Positions 11,671 through 22,690 of a stretch of DNA of 51,152 nt are shown piece after piece. Source of the stretch: Ophiocordyceps camponoti-saundersi (nom. inval.) (lineage: Eukaryota; Ascomycota; Sordariomycetes; Hypocreales; Ophiocordycipitaceae); assembly GCA_003339415.1 (NCBI GenBank), contig PDHQ01000251.1:1-51152 (forward strand). Reading direction: 5' to 3'. The position numbers and the translations under genes were made by a program. The notes beneath the pieces were generated by a model. That model did no database searches. It saw only the letters and a list, made by a program, of their open reading frames with translations, and had not been told where the DNA came from. Position 1 is the first letter of the stretch, and each line of letters begins with the position of its first letter.

Positions 11671-12434
11671 GTAGGCACCTACGTATGTACGGACTATATA
11701 GCTGGCTGGCTGAACAGCAGCAGCTTTGGTGATGGTGGTGATGATGATGTTGGTGATGGTTGAGATGGAGGTGGCGGTGGTGGTGATGGTGGTGCGAATA
11801 CCTACCTAATACCTACTGGATCTGGAGAGGCGCATATGCTTGCTGTCTGTCTCTTGAATGCCTACCTATCTCCATTGATGAATGAATGAATGAATGATTC
11901 CCATGACACACACGTACATGGACGCTACATCACAATACCCATATCACATCTAGCCCGTCCCATCTTTCCCCCCTCCCCCCCTCCCTCTCTTTGCCCGCCC
12001 ATCCCTTATCAAGGTGGGTGGGTGGTATGGTCAGCCGCCAGACCGGTCAAGCCACCAGCAAGCAAGTGAGTGGTAGGATGAGAGCAACGAAGGGAGGGGT
12101 CAGGTAGTTGGGGATGAAGCTAGACCATCTTCCTAGCAGAGAAGAGTGCAGCTCCTCTCATACTGTATCTACCTTACCTGTCTGTCTGTCTACCTATTGG
12201 CGACGGGAGAGGGGGGGTGTATTATAACCACCCCTATCCGTACAGACATCTCCCTACTCTACTCTACCTATCGACCTACCTATTTATCATGCCCCCTCCT
12301 CCTCCCTCCCCTCAGTACAAGCCATTAAGCTGATCGATTCCCCCCCTCCTCCTCCTCACTCTCACCTCTCCCATCTCACCATCTCACCACAACATCACCA
12401 AGCCCAAACCCAAAAACAACAACCACAGAAAAAG
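11671..12434. other. Intergenic with simple repeats
   Basis: No gene is visible apart from the transporter 3' UTR and the leader of the next small gene. The stretch contains GGTGAT/GGTGGT trinucleotide runs (11730-11800), a GAAT tetranucleotide run (about 11880-11896), AGGT/ACCT motifs and long pyrimidine tracts (11965-12000, 12290-12370). Confidence 0.5.
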
Positions 12435-12615
12435 ATGCTCAACGCAAACCACACCAACTGCCCCAAATGCGGCGTCACCACACAAGGCGACTCCAAGAAA
12501 TGCTCCAGCTGCGGCGCCGTTCGTTTCTCCTCCCCTCCCTCCCCCCCCCAAAAAAAACCTTGTCTCTTCACGAGTGACTCTTCTTCTAACGGATTCACAG
12601 TCTTGTCCCAAGTAG
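12435..12615 (+). CDS. 32-residue cysteine-rich mini-protein, spliced
   Basis: Exons 12435-12518 and 12601-12615. The first ATG after a long pyrimidine/adenine-rich leader opens a frame of 28 codons with CPKC and CSSC pairs. An 82-nt intron (gttcgt..ttctaacgg..cacag) then joins in phase to SCPK and a stop. The product has five Cys (9, 12, 23, 26, 30) in a CxxC..CxxC..C array, which suggests zinc or copper binding, either as half a zinc ribbon or metallothionein-like. The support for splicing is a textbook branch site (CTAAC) 15 nt before the acceptor and a join that extends the pattern to CSSCGASCPK. Unspliced, the frame runs on to 12761 through a low-complexity tail. No signal peptide is seen. 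I recognise no characterised gene; function unknown. Confidence 0.65.
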
Positions 12616-13221
12616 CTCGTCCCTCCTACAGCCAGCTACGTACAATCAAGGGACCTCCTCCGTCTTCTTTCGTTATCCGACAACACATATTCATGCTCGA
12701 CTCTCTTCCGATCGAATGGATGATGGTGTTGGTCAAGGAGGGAGGGATGGGTAGAGGGTGAAAGAGAACAAGAATAAGAGATTAAAAAAAAAACAAGTGT
12801 TAATATCAGACGTCGTCTTCATCATCGTCTTCTTTTTTTTTACGAATGGAAATTTCTCTCCTTTCAGTCCTTTCTACGACTCTCAAGAATGAAACCCCCC
12901 CCTTTCTTCATCAGCCTTAGAACTATGGATACTGCCTCCTCTGTTACCTATTCCGCAACTAACTTACAATCAACTCATCCACCTAGGTAGGTAGGTGGTT
13001 CAGCAGGTAGGTAGTCTCACGACTTGATACGACAAGTCAGTCACATGTGTCTGTATTCTCTTCTTCATCGTCCTGCCACTTGCCACAGTCAAGTCAGCCA
13101 GCCAGCTATCGAGACTACACAGACACACATACACACACACTTACGCACACACACACAGAGAGAGAGAGAGGGAGAGAGAGAACGAGAGAGAACGAGAGAG
13201 AGAGAGAGAGCGAGAGAGAAC

Positions 13222-13252
<31 letters not shown>

Positions 13253-13989
13253 GGGGAGAGGGAGAGAGAGAGAGAGAGATATGACTGGATGCAACTAAGA
13301 GCGAGAGCAGCAAAGAGAAAAGAGAATATGTATAATAAAAAGAGAAAAAAAAGAGCCGTCGGCTGCCTCGTTAAACCCTCCAAACTTCCTCCTCGCATGG
13401 GTTGCCTACACTCTTCGTCCCCCTTCCCCTTCCTTCACCGCAATAGGTAGTCAAAGCGTCCGACCCCAGTCTGTCTGTCTCACTGCAAGATAAACAAGGA
13501 CAACAAGAAGAAACACACACAAGAAAAGAAAAAAAAATAGACACGCTCCGGCATTCAAGCCCAAGCCCTCGTCATCGTCCACTCCAAAAAAGATGCCTAC
13601 AACGACCCGATATCGGGCGGCCACATCCGGTGACAAACGTCGCTGCTCGTCATCATCTCCTACCCGGGAAAGGGGGGGGGGCAACAGATACCTCCAAAAT
13701 CCCCCTTCCCCCTTTCCCTCCACCTCAGGCCAGTCTTTGTTGTGCCATGTGCGACAAAGAGGCCACATCAAACTCCAGATTCCGACCACCTATGCAGACG
13801 TAGTAGTGGTGGTAGAGATAAGTGTAGACCCTCACCGTCAAAAGCCTTGCAAACATGAGGCGCGTCCCCCAACATCAGACGAAGAGGGCGCTGGGCAAAG
13901 GCGAGCCCGGAATAAACAAGTCAGGTTGGTGTGCTCGGTACAAAACAGCTGGCGCGAAATTGCCCTCCCCCCTCCCGTCCCAATCTTGT
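12616..13989. other. Intergenic between converging mini-gene and rho1
   Basis: I see no supported gene in these 1.4 kb. The stretch holds an (AC)n tract (about 13127-13156) running into a long interrupted (GA)n tract (13157-13280), AGGT motifs near 12985-13015, an A/G-rich block (13300-13350) and a 10-G run at 13672-13681. Frames read across the GA tract are Glu/Arg or Ser/Leu runs and are not genes. Confidence 0.5.
13157..13280. repeat. (GA)n microsatellite with preceding (CA)n
   Basis: This is about 124 bp of GAGAGA with scattered interruptions (AACGAG repeated several times), directly after a CACACA stretch. It is a polypurine tract of the kind that is length-variable between strains. Confidence 0.95.
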
Positions 13990-14994
13990 TTACAGAACAA
14001 GACACTTTTTGTGACTCTTGCCTTTGGAGCGCGACAGGAGAGCGGCGCGCGTGGCGTGCTCAAACACATCGCGAACACCCTCGTTGGTCTTGGCCGAGCA
14101 CTCGAGGTACTTGTAGGCACAGATCTTCTTTCGGACTTCCTCGCCCTGTACGCAATCGACGTTAGCCAGCTGGCGTTCTGGGGAGGCGCGCTTGCTTACG
14201 TCTTCGGGCGTGACGGGCTTCTGGCTCGTCTTGCGCAGCTCCTCGATCGTCTTCTGGTCATACCGCAAGTCCTTCTTACAACCGACCAGGATGATGGGCA
14301 GACCCGAGCAGAAGTGAAGAACCTCGGAGATCCACTGCGAGAAGGACAAGAGTCAGCAGCCGGAGACGGGGAAACATGGCTTCCATTGCACGATACCTTC
14401 TCTTGGACGTTGTCGAGCGAATCGGGCGAGTCGATAGCAAAGCAGATCAGTATGACGTGAGAATCGGGATAGGAGAGGGGACGAAGGCGGTCGTAATCTT
14501 CCTGGCCAGCCGTATCCCATAGAGCCAACTCGACGCGTTTGCCGTCGACCTCGACATCGGCCACGTAGTTTTCGAAGACGGTGGGAACGTAGACCTGAGA
14601 AAAGCCAACTGTTAAGTACAAGAAGTCGGTTCGGCGGGATCGGCGAGCTGAGGTGGGGTGTTTTTTTTTTCCCAAGAAAGTGCTTGAGCAAGGATGGCCA
14701 ACTTTGGCTAGAGACGAGGAAATCGTCTACGTCGAAACGGAAACGCGTAGCGATGACCATTGGAAAGGATGGAGAAGAAGGGGAATTGGAGGGAAAAGGC
14801 GAGAATGAGGGCAAGATGCGGGGGGACGTCGTCAATTCTTACCTCGGGAAAGGTGCCTTTGGAAAAGACGCTGCAGACGTGGTCAGCGTCTATTTCACGG
14901 TCAATGAGGGCGGACAGGCTACTCACATCAACAAGCAAGTTTTCCCACAGGCACCGTCACCCACGATGACGAGCTTTCGGCGGATTTCAGCCAT
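13990..14994 (-). CDS. rho1: Rho1 small GTPase
   Basis: Exons (minus) 14994-14927, 14870-14843, 14594-14397, 14334-14200 and 14145-13990 give 194 aa, the usual Rho1 length. Rho1 switches on beta-1,3-glucan synthase and protein kinase C and organises actin at the plasma membrane. Visible are the P-loop GDGACGKT (12-19), effector loop [22 protein letters not shown], the KKD guanine-specificity loop, CSAK, and a basic tail ending in CLVL, a geranylgeranylation CAAX box. All introns are GT-AG: 56, 248, 62 and 54 nt. The last intron has a length divisible by three and no stop, so an unspliced read adds 18 residues between 143 and 144. The body reads [16 protein letters not shown] where relatives commonly have IGAYKY. 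Confidence 0.95.
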
Positions 14995-16178
14995 GACGCG
15001 CGGAGAAGAGGAGTGGGAGGAGTCGTCGATGCTGCTTCTCTGGGGGAGAACGGGGCGGGGACGGACGGCGAGTGACGCGAGAGGCGACGGAAAGGACGAG
15101 GAGAGACGACGACGACGATGATGCCGTTGAGAAGGGCGACTTCTTAGTAGCAGACGTCAACGACGTTGATGATGATGATGACGATGGCGGTGGTGATGGA
15201 GGTGGTGGTGGTGGTGGTGGTGAGAGGAGAAGAGAAAGGAGATTTGGGGACGTTGAAAGGTGACGGTGGAAAAAAAGACGGGTCCTGACTGAACAAGGAA
15301 CCTGGGCCTGGGGCTGGGCTGTGGCGGCGGGCGGGTGTGTGTGTGAGAGAGAGAGAGGTACCTAGATAGGAGGGCTAGTAGTAGTAGAAGGTAATTAGTG
15401 GTAGACGTGGGTGTACCAATAGGACATTACAGGCCCTACGGCCCCTACAGCCTGTACAGATTACAGGTACTGACTGCCTGTAGGCAGCAGGCTCTGGTTC
15501 TCTCTGGAAGCTACACAACCTGTTGCTATTGCTACTGTCGGGTACCTAGGTAGGCTGGTACTCCCTTTTTTTTTCTTGACGCCTCTCACCTGTGTCGGCG
15601 GCACCTGCGGGACGGTCACCACGACTGTAGGGGGAGGGGTTACGAATTATACCATGTAAGGATACATACTGCAGGTAGGTATTGTCTGCTGCCTGCTGTA
15701 GAGATAGCTGTGTGCGCGCATTGATTGTGTGCCAGACAAAAAAAAAACATACCTTTCTACCACATGATCACAAGGCACCGTCCGAGGCAGCCAGTGAAAA
15801 GGGGGGGGAGGGGAAATCTGTATAAAAGGGGGGAAGAGGGGGGGGGGGGGGATAGCCGGCATACGCTGCCAGGTCCCTATTCCGCGGCGATGCGCCTCAA
15901 GACCACTTTGCCAGCTAACGGCCCCGGTATAATAAACCTGCTGCTGCTGCGCCTGCCAACTGGACATTGGCCTGAATGGTAGTAGGGTACAGCCATAGGG
16001 TACAGCCACTTGGGTAAATAGGTGGTATGCACAAACAGTGGTATGAGAGCGGTGGAGTGCTGATGCGTTAGTGCTCTGAACGGATAAAAGTACCGACTCA
16101 GAACAGTAACGTGACCGCGCAGAGGAAGAAATAGGGGAGAGGGGAGCGATGAGAGGGGAAAAGGGGGGGGGGGGGGGG

Positions 16179-16213
<35 letters not shown>

Positions 16214-16627
16214 GAGGCAAGGTCGGTAACTCGCGTCTCGGAGATGGATCATGGCACGTGCAAAAATAAAGCAAAATCGCACATCATGCACATCCACCTC
16301 CGCGGCAAGGGGGGGGGCTGCTTTTCTCTTCTCGCCTGCTGTTTGTTCTCGATCCCCCTCCTCAAGCTTGTTGGAGAATTGCTGCCCTGCCCAACGGATC
16401 ATCTCTATTGCCTGGCTGTAACCTGTTGGTTCTTCGATGTGAGCTTTCCACAGTGTGTATAAACATCCATGTAATGCGATGATGTACACGTTAGATACCT
16501 AGTACCAGGCAGTAGTCCGTAGCTGTTACCGTTAGATCCCCACCGACCTACCCTGCACACACCTCTTCATCGTCATATTCCTGCGACGGCAATTTCTTTC
16601 TTACACGCTGATAATCGCCTCAACACA
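14995..16627. other. Divergent intergenic region, rho1 / mrpl40
   Basis: This 1.6-kb promoter region has no supported gene. It contains GAC/GAT/GGT trinucleotide runs (about 15102-15230), AGGT/ACCT motifs (15358-15370, 15541-15560), a 14-G run (15838-15851) and a 28-G run followed by (AGG)n (16163-16216). A 280-codon minus-strand frame at 15647-16489 has no domain and translates the homopolymers into Pro/Leu runs, so it is not called. Confidence 0.5.
16163..16216. repeat. G28 run plus (AGG)n tract
   Basis: There are twenty-eight consecutive G (16163-16190) and then about eight AGG/GGA units. On the plus strand this can form stacked G-quadruplexes. The exact count is easily wrong in an assembly. 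Confidence 0.9.
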
Positions 16628-17859
16628 ATGCTCAAGCTTCTCAAACGGGCGGCCCAGGCCGAGCGCCAGGCCGCCCGCCGCTTTAAGGAGAGAAGAAAGC
16701 AAGCCAAAGCTGCTGAGAGAGCTTCGCTACGCCCCAGAATGAATAACGCCCTGAAAGAAGTCATCAACCACGACAAGGCGGCGAGACAGGCGAGGATCGA
16801 AGACTGGGAGATGGGCCCTCTGGCCCCAAAGCGCGACCTCGGCTACAATGCCTACGGCGTAACTTGGGAATACCTTCGGCACCAACACCCGGCGCAGTCA
16901 CCCGAAGTTGTCAAGCGGCGATGTGCCTGGGCCGGCGGCCCGCGGAAGCTCAACCTGGCCGCTGGCGATCGCGTTCTCATCATGGACGGCCCAGACAAGG
17001 GAAAGATTGACAGGATCAAGGAGATTCAGCTAAGCCATGGCACCGTCACACTGGAAAACCGTCACAAGGTGCGACTTGTCCAAGTCCGTTCTTGGCCATC
17101 TCTAATGAGTGAACAAAAAAACTCTTGCAGGGCCTCGCCGGCAACGATGTCTTCAGAGCCTTTCAAGCCAAGGCATTCCCCATATCGATTGGCTCAATTC
17201 GACTCGTCCACCCCCTACGCCATCCTGAGAAGGGCCATATCCGAGACGTCGTCATCAACGAGCTCAAGGCCGTGCCACCGAACATGTCGTCGGAAAACAT
17301 GTCTCTCGATCGCTTCGAGTACGGCAAGAAATGGGATCGAATGGTTCCCAGCCTGAGCGTCGTCATCCCTTGGCCCAAGGTCGAGCGGCCAATATTCGAA
17401 TCCACGTCGAGCGATAGCCTCGGCACTGATGTCGAAGCGCGCACTTTTCTCTTTGGCTTGAAGTCGCCGCCCATGCCGCCGTCGGTCCTCGACGAGCTCC
17501 GCAACCGATATTCCAAGTTCCGCACCCGGCACGAGCCGTGGTACATTGCCCGCCATGAGGCCGAGGAGGCGGCGAAGAAGGCGAAGAAGGCCAAGAATAT
17601 CAGGTTGATGATGACACCCATGGACGAGTTGCATGAGAAGCGGCAAGAGCTTCGTCAGGCCCGTCCCGAGCCGCAGCTGAGCGACGACATGCTCGAGCAG
17701 ATTGGTCGCATCATGGTGCGGAACAGTGCGGCAGTCGGCGGCGGGCTGCTACCGGTCGCCGAGCCGCCAGTCACCCAAAGTCATGAGGCCGTCGCCGCAG
17801 CAGCTGCCGTCGCCGCCGCCAGTCAAGGGTCTGCTGGTAACAAGGTCGTATCGCCGTGA
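16628..17859 (+). CDS. MRPL40: Mitochondrial large-subunit ribosomal protein uL24m (Mrpl40-type)
   Basis: Exons 16628-17068 and 17131-17859 give 389 aa. The product is a structural protein of the mitochondrial 54S/large ribosomal subunit. The N-terminus is strongly basic (KLLKRAAQAERQAARRFKERRKQ), as expected for a mitochondrial targeting and rRNA-binding region. A KOW/L24 domain follows at about 113-140 (GDRVLIMDGPDKGKIDRIKEI). A long fungal extension contains NPxxxxLVHPLRHPE-like and PWPKVERP segments, a charged helix rich in Glu/Lys (about 315-345) and an Ala-rich tail. The 62-nt intron falls immediately after the KOW unit (NRHK / GLAGNDVF). The length is close to yeast Mrpl40 with extra C-terminal sequence. 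The neighbour ureG is co-oriented but separate. Confidence 0.9.
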
Positions 17860-18486
17860 TTGACAGGAGAGGGGGTGAGGGAGGAGGAGGAGGAGGAGGA
17901 GGAGGAGAAAAGTACGGTCATGAAGACGACGACGAGACCTGCTACTGTGTAGCGCAGAGCGGGTCAATACAATACATGTATGTATGTACAGTCTAGGATC
18001 TCTACGGAGGAGAAGCTTCCACTAGAGTCTAGAGATATTGAAGAGCGCAACATCTCTGACGGAGCTGGGTGCGGATAGGCTCTTTGTACTACCGACTAGG
18101 TAACCACCAGGTAGTAGGTAGGTAGGTAGTAACAAGGGCGCCGCTTCCTCCCTTGCCTGGAATTTCATTCCGCCCCTCCCCCGCATTCTACTCGAGACAG
18201 ACAGAAGCCACGCCGAGCTGAATCGCCTCCCCCTCCCTCCCCTACACTCTTCACCAGAGAGTAGGTAGTATTCAGGCTCTTTCTATCTCTATCTCCCTCT
18301 CTCTCTGCATAGAAAGCTCTGTTTCTCTCCATCCCTTTGTCCCATCTTCTTCTCCGTCTTTCTACATAGGTACATACACCTCTTCCGTCTCCCTCTCCAT
18401 CCAAGGTCCCCTCAGCCTCAGGCCGGCTTCGTCACAATCCCCCATAGAATCGCTCTCTGGATAGCACAACACAGCACGACATAACA
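17860..18486. other. Intergenic, mrpl40 to ureG
   Basis: No gene is seen. The stretch has an (AGG)n run just after the mrpl40 stop (17880-17908), AGGT repeats (18105-18130) and a pyrimidine-rich ureG promoter with CTCTCT tracts (18285-18310). Confidence 0.5.
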
Positions 18487-19436
18487 ATGGCTGCCTGTCA
18501 CTCGCACTCCCACGACGGCGGAATCTCTCATTCCCACTCTACCTTCAACGCCCAGGAGCACGGCCACTCTCACGAAGTGCTGGACGGACCGGGCAGCTAC
18601 ACAGGTCGCGAGCTGCCCATTATCGAAGGTAGAGACTGGGCAACTCGAGCTTTCACCATCGGAATAGGAGGGTAAAGAAGAGAACAAAACCCCACCCCCT
18701 TCCTCTCTCTCTCTCCTCCTTTTCTCTCCCCAACACGAGATGAGAGAAATACATACATCGCAAAAGACAATGGTGACGGAAAATCAAGCCCTTTAGACCC
18801 GTCGGCTCAGGCAAAACCGCCCTCATGCTAGCGCTCTGCCTAGCCCTACGAGAAAAGTACTCCCTCGCAGCGGTGACAAACGACATCTTCACCCGCGAGG
18901 ACGCAGAGTTCCTCACCCGCCAAAAGGCCCTGCCTCCGAAACGGATCCGCGCCATCGAGACGGGAGGCTGTCCCCACGCCGCCGTCAGGGAGGACATCTC
19001 CGCCAACCTGGCCGCCCTCGAGGACCTTCACGCCGCCTTCGCCCCGGACCTGCTCCTCATCGAGTCGGGTGGCGATAACCTGGCGGCCAACTATTCGCGC
19101 GAGTTGGCAGACTTCATCATCTATGTTATTGACGTCAGTGGCGGTGATAAGATCCCGAGGAAGGGCGGGCCCGGCATCACGCAGAGTGACTTGCTCGTCG
19201 TCAATAAGACGGACCTGGCTGATATCATCGGCGCCGACCTCGCCGTCATGGAGAGGGATGCTAGGAAGATGAGGGAGGGCGGACCCACCGTCTTCGCTCA
19301 GGTCAAGAAGAACGTGGCCGTCGATCACATCGTTACCTTGATCCTCAGCGCCTGGAAGGCCAGCGGGGCAGAGGATGAGCGGATAAGCAAGGGGGGTCCC
19401 CGGCCTACGGATGGCTTGGAGACCCTGACCAGCTGA
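18487..19436 (+). CDS. ureG: Urease accessory GTPase UreG
   Basis: Exons 18487-18671 and 18797-19436 give 274 aa. UreG is the SIMIBI-class GTPase that couples GTP hydrolysis to nickel insertion into urease, acting with UreD and UreF in the cytosol. The N-terminus is His-rich (eight His within about 27 residues, HSHSH..HSHS..HGHSH), the nickel-holding extension seen in eukaryotic UreG. The intron interrupts just before the P-loop: FTIGIGG / PVGSGKT. Other motifs are [13 protein letters not shown], the metal-site CPH within [25 protein letters not shown], and NKTDL for guanine specificity. All functional residues are intact. The 125-nt intron has the donor gtaaag, a weak match. A Gypsy LTR begins 70 bp after the stop codon. 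Confidence 0.95.
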
Positions 19437-19505
19437 GCCGGTCTCTGCTTTTTATCTGAGACGGGAAAAAAAGAACGAGTCATGCCTATGTATCCGTACC
19501 TTAGC

Positions 19506-19709
19506 TGGAGGGGGAAGGTCAAAAGGGGATTGCGTTATTCTGGTCATATGACCAACATTTGCTTAACTGCCTATATAGGGGGGCAGTTATTCCTAGAGGA
19601 TATATATATATATTAATTAACGAGGGCACTTATTAATCTTCGTATTAAGCTTATTTCTTATGCCTATAATTAGTTTATTTAATCCCTCTATCGTTAGCTT
19701 ATCTAGCTA
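19506..19709 (+). repeat. Gypsy 5' LTR
   Basis: This is the 204-bp direct repeat partner of 28609-28812, with no indel between them. The outer 80 bp keep their TpG/CpA sites. The inner ~70 bp are RIP-converted. Confidence 0.93.
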
Positions 19710-20199
19710 GTAACCGAGATAGGGGGGGGGATTAATCTCTTAGCACTAATTACCGATTACTATATACGCTTAGGAATACGATTATACTTAACTTAATATA
19801 ATAATAACTTAAGGCTCCTAAGATATTACTAAGAATTTTACTTTTTACCCCTTTTCTAACTAACCTGCCTACTCGGTAATTAAGTTCCTTCCTAATAGTA
19901 ATTCGCTTAATAATCGGGAAGTTATATAGATTAATAAGGTAGTCTTATTACGCCGCTTACCCTAATTAAAGGAGATAATAGATAAGTCCTACCTTACTAA
20001 CTATATTAACTCCTTCTTCGATAAGAAAGGAGTTAGCCCCTTTTTCTTCTCTCTATTATCTTGCTTTTCTTCTTTTCCTTTTCCCTATATATATATATAG
20101 AACCCTTAATATATACTAAATTAACTTAGCCTTCGTTTTTCGTATCTTATCCTTTTCCTACTCTATTTATAACCTAGAACTAATCTTTTTATACGATAT

Positions 20200-22690
20200 T
20201 ATTATAGAGGTATTAGCTATATATACTCTAAGTAAGTATCGACTAAACCTTATAGCCTCCTAATTTATAGCCTCCTAAGATTAGTCTTACTAGGATAGTA
20301 AGTATAGCTAATAAATTAGGCCCCCGATATAGGCGGATATTAGTAAGTTTAATAAGATATATAGCGCCTACCGCTAGTTAGAAATAATCGACCTCGTATT
20401 TATTCGCTTAAATAGAGATATACCTTACTATAATAATAAGATCCGAGTAATTAATATTAGCTTAGTAAGCGTAGCTACTAACTTCGTTAACGGTAACGTA
20501 TTACTCTATAACGTTTATATTAGTGCTAGGAATAGTATAGTAACCGAAGTAGATCTAAAAGTTTTATAAATATTACTTAAGAAAAGATTTGCTCTAAACT
20601 ATATCCTATAGTAACCTTAAGTGCCGATAATATTCGGCTAGTAAGATAGTAAGTTACTCTAAACGTACTATAATCGCACTCGCTAAATACTTCGGTCTAT
20701 TAGAGGATAAGACTAAGTATCGGCTATATAAGTCCTTCCCCTATTAGAGATAGCTATACTTAGTATAATTATCTAAAAATTTATTATAGGTATAGCCGAC
20801 TAAGAACTTCGATATATTATAACTACTTAACGAGCTATAATAGCTTTAAGTCTTATAGAAATATAAGATATCGTTTAGGTAGCTAAGGATATTCGTCTTA
20901 TAGAATAAGTTAAGCGCTAAGCCCGTAAGCAGGCAATAATAGCCTTAATTATATAATAGCTCTTCTAAGAGAAGTTTAGTTACTCCCCTAATACGCTAGT
21001 TAAGGAGAGACTAGGATATAAGCCCCGTTAGTAAGTATTAACTCCCTAAGCTACTACTAATATAACTATAGTAAGCTACTAGGACTAACCTAACTAGATA
21101 AGATATCCTAAAGATAACGTTTATCTAGATTAGATAGATCGTCTTAATAGCTTAAATTATAGGACTTATCGTAGAGGTCGAGGTAGGTCTTATTACTCTT
21201 TAAATAACTACCGCTAGAATAACCGCTAGAGTAAGTATCGCGGAGGCTATCGCGGAGGCCGTAGTAGTAATAATAGTAGATAAGTTAACTAGGCAAACTT
21301 AAAGAACTCGACTAACGTATATATAAATAGTTTACTTTCCTTTCTACTAGACTAGGTTATTTGCTTTAAATATAGGCAACCCGGGCACTACGCTACGTCT
21401 TATATTACTCCCGAAGCGTAGCAGCTTTAAAGTTAGGAGAAAGATATCTTAAGAGGATTAACTTTAATTAGCAGAGGCTTACGGCCACCCCCCTAGCAGA
21501 TAATTATAGCACCGCTATAGATAGCTTAGCTTATTACGGCTTATTAAGTTAACTTAGGGTATTAGGATCTTATAGAGCGGAACCTTAGCTAGAGTCCGCT
21601 TAAGAAACTTTATAATACTCCTATAGATAAAAGTAGAACTATCTATTCTAATATTATTAGCCTAGGAATTAATCGATCTAAAGAGAAAGATAGTACTAAT
21701 AATACTAATATACTCGCCGCTAAACTTAAGTCTATCGCTATAACTAATAGGGATAACGTTAAGCTTAGCGAGATAGTTCGTAATATACTTACGGTGCTAA
21801 TTATAGCGGTAGGACTTAGCAAACTACCGATTAAAAAGAGATTAATTAACTCGATACTCTTAGAGGAAATATTTAAGAATAATTTAAACCTAGAGGTAAC
21901 CTTATATTATAAAACGCCTAAAGTGCCTAATTAGCTAGGACTATTAAGTGCTAAGAAAAGCATAATAGCTAATAAGAAAAAAAGGGCTAAGGGTTTAGCG
22001 GAGGTTTAGGCAAGAGACGGCCTAGGTAATATTAATTAGATTAAACTAGCAAAGAGATTTATTATACTTATTAATCTAGTAAATTTCTAGCAGGTAAGTC
22101 TAGAAGGGGCTAAGTAATTTAGGTATTTCTCGTTACGTAAGAGATAGACCTTTATTAAGATAAAGACTAAAGGTAAAGGCAAAGGTAAGTCTAAGGCGGT
22201 ATATATTAGTAGTAACGGAGTTAACCTAGCTAGGTAAGATATAAATACCCGTTTAATTAAAGAAACTAGAGATTATAAAACCTTTAGAGTTCTATATATT
22301 ATCTTATTCTAAGTTAATAGTAAAAATAAGTCCCTAAAGCTAGTAGATAAGAATATAATAGTAAACTAAGGGTCTTAGGTAAGTTTTATTAACTACGACT
22401 TTACTAATCGTAATAAGATCCCCGTTATAAACCTAAAAGATATTAAGTTTAGTAAGCTAGCTATAAAAGTCGCGGATAGATTACGTATTCCTATTTATAA
22501 CTTTACTATCCTAAATATAAACGTCTCTAGGGTAATTAGAGAAATCTAGGCGATCGTTAAGCCTAAAAATAATAACGTAGTCGATAACTTACCCCTTCTA
22601 TTAGGTATACCTTAGCTCTTTAACGTTAACGCTATTATCTATATTAAGACTAGCATTTTAATAATTAGAGATCGTAATTAAGGTAATATA
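20200..22690 (+). pseudogene. Gypsy gag and protease, RIP-dead
   Basis: The frame carries a zinc knuckle at 21362-21403 (CFKYRQPGHYATSY, two knuckle cysteines read as Tyr). In the same frame at about 22340-22650 lies a retropepsin-like stretch (NQGS, VSFINYDF, then LPLLLGIP). The DTG/DSG active site is represented only by the altered N-Q-G-S. Gag upstream of 21300 is too degraded to delimit, so the start is approximate. Confidence 0.65.

Noticed and set aside
12435..12761. Unspliced 108-aa version of the cysteine mini-protein
   Set aside because: After residue 28 the text is low-complexity Ser/Pro followed by unstructured sequence. The spliced form uses a good branch site and acceptor and extends the cysteine pattern.
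13024..13313. Several 75-86-codon frames over the GA tract
   Set aside because: They are translations of a dinucleotide repeat (Glu/Arg or Ser/Leu) and so carry no coding evidence.
15647..16489. 280-codon minus-strand frame
   Set aside because: It reads through the G28 and AGG tracts as Pro/Leu runs, has no domain, and has no gene-like codon pattern outside the repeats.
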